A stretch of DNA of 64,000 bases, from contig JAZBQD010000027.1 of NCBI GenBank assembly GCA_036583965.1, forward strand, positions 18,527,001 to 18,591,000, read 5' to 3'. The notes beneath the pieces were generated by a model, which did no database searches, had not been told where the DNA came from, and saw only the letters and a program-made list of their open reading frames with translations. The first letter of the stretch is position 1, and each line of letters starts with the position of its first letter. The translations under genes were made by a program, and so were the position numbers. The DNA is from Prunella strophiata (Eukaryota; Chordata; Aves; Passeriformes; Prunellidae). Below, in pieces: positions 60,910 through 64,000 of the stretch.

Positions 60910-63900
60910 TCAAACTGCATCCTCTTGAGTGCACCAAAAGACACTTGCTGGCAGTAGTTTCCTAAGGTTCCAGGCTGGCTACATTAATTACTGTTAACTT
61001 AATTTTTGGGTATTGAAAAGCAGCTTTAATTAGCGATTCCATGGATCAAAATCATCCTTCTATGAGTTTCAAGGAATAGCAGCTTGACTTATAGACTACT
61101 TACCAACCTATGAGTCTTTTATTTGGAAACACAATTGGTAATAAATTTATACGTGGCCTGATAAATAAAGTAGGTGGAGGTTCAGTAAAAATCACACCAG
61201 GAAACAAAAGGTTATGCCTTTCCTTTGAAGTAAAAGAAGCAGCTCTAAAAAGGCAGGTTGGATATATTTTACCATCCTCAGTAAACATTTGACTGCACAG
61301 AATAAACCACATTCTGAAGGTATATCACTGAATCAAAGTATTTAATGAATTAAAAGAAAAAGCATGTATTTTATGAACTCAGAGAGCCCAAACTCAAATA
61401 ACTGCAGGGCATAGCCTGAGCAGAGAGGATCCCCTTGGAGCCCTGTGAGTCCTAGTCTGAGACTCCTGAAGACCATCTGACTACTCATTTGGGATCCCTT
61501 TTTGTTGAAGCACGTGTCTCAACCCTGCCAGAGTCAGCAGAGCACACAGGGCTGTGCAGTACCTGGGAACAGGCTGCCCACTAAAGGTCTGTGCCCAGGG
61601 CCATGCCTGCAGAGCCCATCCACTGCCTACAATTCTGCCCCCCCTGCCCCCAGCAGTAAATTTCTAACCTGAATTTTCCATGGCAATGGGATTCAATCTC
61701 CACGATGCTGGCTTTAAAATGTTGGCCAGTTGATAAGAACTGCACTACACTGCCTCTCTGAAGATGTTTTTCTCTATTTGCTGCCTGGCATGGAGCTAAA
61801 GGATGGAGAGCAGAGCTATCCCGAGCTCTGCCCGAATGCAGCCTGGTGCTGCTGGGGTGGATGGGCTGCTGGCCACAGCACAAGGCTGCTCTGGTCACTC
61901 TGGCAGCATGTGGATGCTGGTGCAGCCAGTGCCTGCCTGTGCTGAGACTGCAATCAGTCTCATCTCTTAGGGATACTTAGATCTGTTTATAATAACACTG
62001 GTCATACCTGGCTGTGCAAAGATAGGCCTAGGTATCTGATTTTAGGCCCTTTTTCTAAAAACTTGATCTAACTGGTGCCCAAACAGGCTACAGTGAGACT
62101 GTCTTTTCTGCTCTGCAATGAATTCTCCACCATCTCACATAGACCCAGGACACCAACCAACTTGCCTGATCTCCTGGCAGTGTTTCACAGGCTGCCAGCC
62201 ACTGCCAAGAGCACCACAGTGCTCTTGCACCACAGTCCTACTCTGTGAGGTTGCAGTGGGCTACTAAGGAAAAGATAACCCAGGGCAAGTTTCAGGCATA
62301 TGAAAAGCAGTATGGGGTAGGGGAAATAGAGCCAAAGCAGGGAGTAAGCCAAGGAGACAGACACTAAAATCAACAGGCATTTTAACTTACAGGGGAAGAA
62401 GGGAAAGAAAATGAATCAGTGCTCCCAGAGGAGGCAGTCTGAATCTACTCTGATCCTAAAGCAAGAGAGTGGAAACAGGCATTTAAGAGCAGTTCATTTA
62501 TACAAGGCGTACTGAATATACCAAGCAAACTACCAAAGGAGGCAATAAAGCTGCATCTTGGAGAATGGTCTGAAAGGAGCTGGATTGGCACTTTAGAGCA
62601 AAGAGATATTTGAGGCTGCAAAGGCAAGCAGCAGTGCACGGAGACACATGGACACAGCTCACGTGGCCCACGCTATTGACGTGTTTTCCCTCCCCAGCCT
62701 AGCCTGCTGAGCTTGATTACTTACATCTTGTATAACTTACACAGTCTAAAGAGAGTCGGCCAATTTCCACTCAATTTATAATTTAGCAAGCAGAGGAGCT
62801 TGATTCTTCTAATTTACATAAAACATACATAAAACTGAAAACAAAATAGCTTTAGAGCATATGGGCAAAGTACACAAGAGCCACAGAGGAAAGCAGGAGT
62901 GAAGAAGGATATGGAGCAAAAGCACTGTCTGGATTGTGCTCTGCTAAGGGGTTCTGAGTACCTTATTTATGATAAATATCTTGCAGACAAGCCAGTTCTC
63001 ATCATCACAGTCGTGTTGGTGGACAATTGGCACACAGACATACCTAACCAATGCCATAACACTGAATGGGGCTTTTTTACTGCATCCTGCTTTTTCTAGG
63101 CAAAGAAATATTGTTGAAAACCTTCTGCAACAATATGGCATCAGCGTGTATGAAGGTAGAAATGCCTTCCTCCCATTCCCCCTTGGACATGTCCTTTTCT
63201 CATGAAGAAAGGCAGGGTGCTCTGTGGGTAAACCCAAGTCAGCATTCCACTTCCTGGGAGAGCAGCAGCAGGGCTGCACTCTTGTGACCATTTCTCCTGC
63301 ATTCCTCCTCCATGGCTGCTGGGTTCTGGCAGAGCCAGAGAAGGCATTCTCTGAGAGGAGACACCACCTGCCAAGTGTGGAAGCTGGTATTCCTCCCGTG
63401 GCATGGTAGGCTCCAAATCGTGCCTCTCTTCTCCATTTGCCTGAGGAGTCATCCTGGGTACTAACAATAGACTCCATGGAGGCTGGTGGAGCTCAGGCTG
63501 CCTCACCAACTTCTGTCTGAATTCAGTCATTTCCAGTGAGCAATGTATAAATAGATGCTGCCTCATTATTGATGTATATTGTGCAAAGGGTTTAGCCAGG
63601 GATGAAGCTTGCCTGCTTTCCTTTTATGGATGAAAAGCGGGATCCCAGAGCCTTTATGTGAGATCTCTGCACATGTCAATCAAACCACACCAGGAGGAAG
63701 ACTCTGTGCTCTTAGGTCCATGTTAAATGGCAGCCACATGGCCACAAGTCCATGGGAACAAAATGCATGTGTGTATAGGCACATTTACAAATATTCACAC
63801 CAAAAACAAATGAAAAAAGAATTCTAATGGTTGTGGCCTAATTTTTCTATTCCTTTTCAAATCCCAAGACCGGGCTGTAGTCTGGGCCACTCTGACACAA

Positions 63901-64000
63901 ATCTCATTTGACATCGTTATAAACCACTGATTTACACTAATGGAAGAGTTAGCCTCTGATTTAGGAAGCAGACCTTAGCAGCTGGCCCAGGCCTGAGCAT
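60910..64000. other. Unique noncoding DNA to the window edge
   Basis: No recognised repeat, CpG cluster or exon. A plus-strand frame at 61110-61292 and minus-strand frames at 62944-63566 have no recognisable motif. Confidence 0.5.

Noticed and set aside
1..64000. CRISPR arrays, tRNA, rRNA or bacterial-style operons
   Set aside because: No regularly spaced repeats, no tRNA-like cloverleaf recognised, and the genome is clearly vertebrate.

Overview
The window looks like a gene-poor, mostly intergenic or intronic stretch of a bird nuclear genome, probably a songbird. The main evidence is a pair of CR1 LINE fragments, one with recognisable reverse-transcriptase motifs and the typical CR1 3' end. 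Supporting signs are avian-style LTR remnants, CpG depletion over most of the sequence, one sharp CpG island, and no bacterial-type gene packing. Almost all open frames are short and spurious.

Layout. 1-7.1 kb is AT-rich DNA carrying a short CR1 tail (546-730), an LTR-like block (about 800-1650), a solo LTR with TG...CA ends and a 6-bp target-site duplication (5209-5609), and a 1.3-kb internally deleted CR1 (5788-7075), all but the LTR-like block on the minus strand. 7.1-13.1 kb is unique noncoding DNA with a near-palindromic RFX X-box at 8002-8016. 13.19-14.5 kb is a strong CpG island, the only clear promoter-like region. In it a CCATGG palindrome gives strong-context start codons on both strands; the minus-strand reading (13 codons, then a possible splice donor) is slightly preferred as a first coding exon. 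15.48-15.97 kb holds minus-strand protein-like sequence broken by frameshifts, probably a pseudogene of unrecognised origin.

16-32 kb is noncoding apart from an LTR-like block near 20.2-21.2 kb. 31.95-33.21 kb is a very large GGAA/TTCC microsatellite whose purine-rich strand switches at 32212/32213; its right part is 1001 bp of uninterrupted pyrimidine. 33-64 kb is unique sequence with scattered LTR-like remnants (37.9 and 41.5 kb), a CpG-rich 14-bp palindrome (44187-44200), a GC-rich patch (55.57-55.83 kb) and two weak minus-strand exon-like segments (58.2 and 60.6-60.9 kb).

No operon-like organisation exists. The plausible functional unit is the CpG-island promoter, the start of one or two transcription units whose remaining exons were not found. 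No tRNA, rRNA or CRISPR array was recognised. Everything rests on reading by eye, so family names for LTR blocks and boundaries not tied to a motif are approximate.
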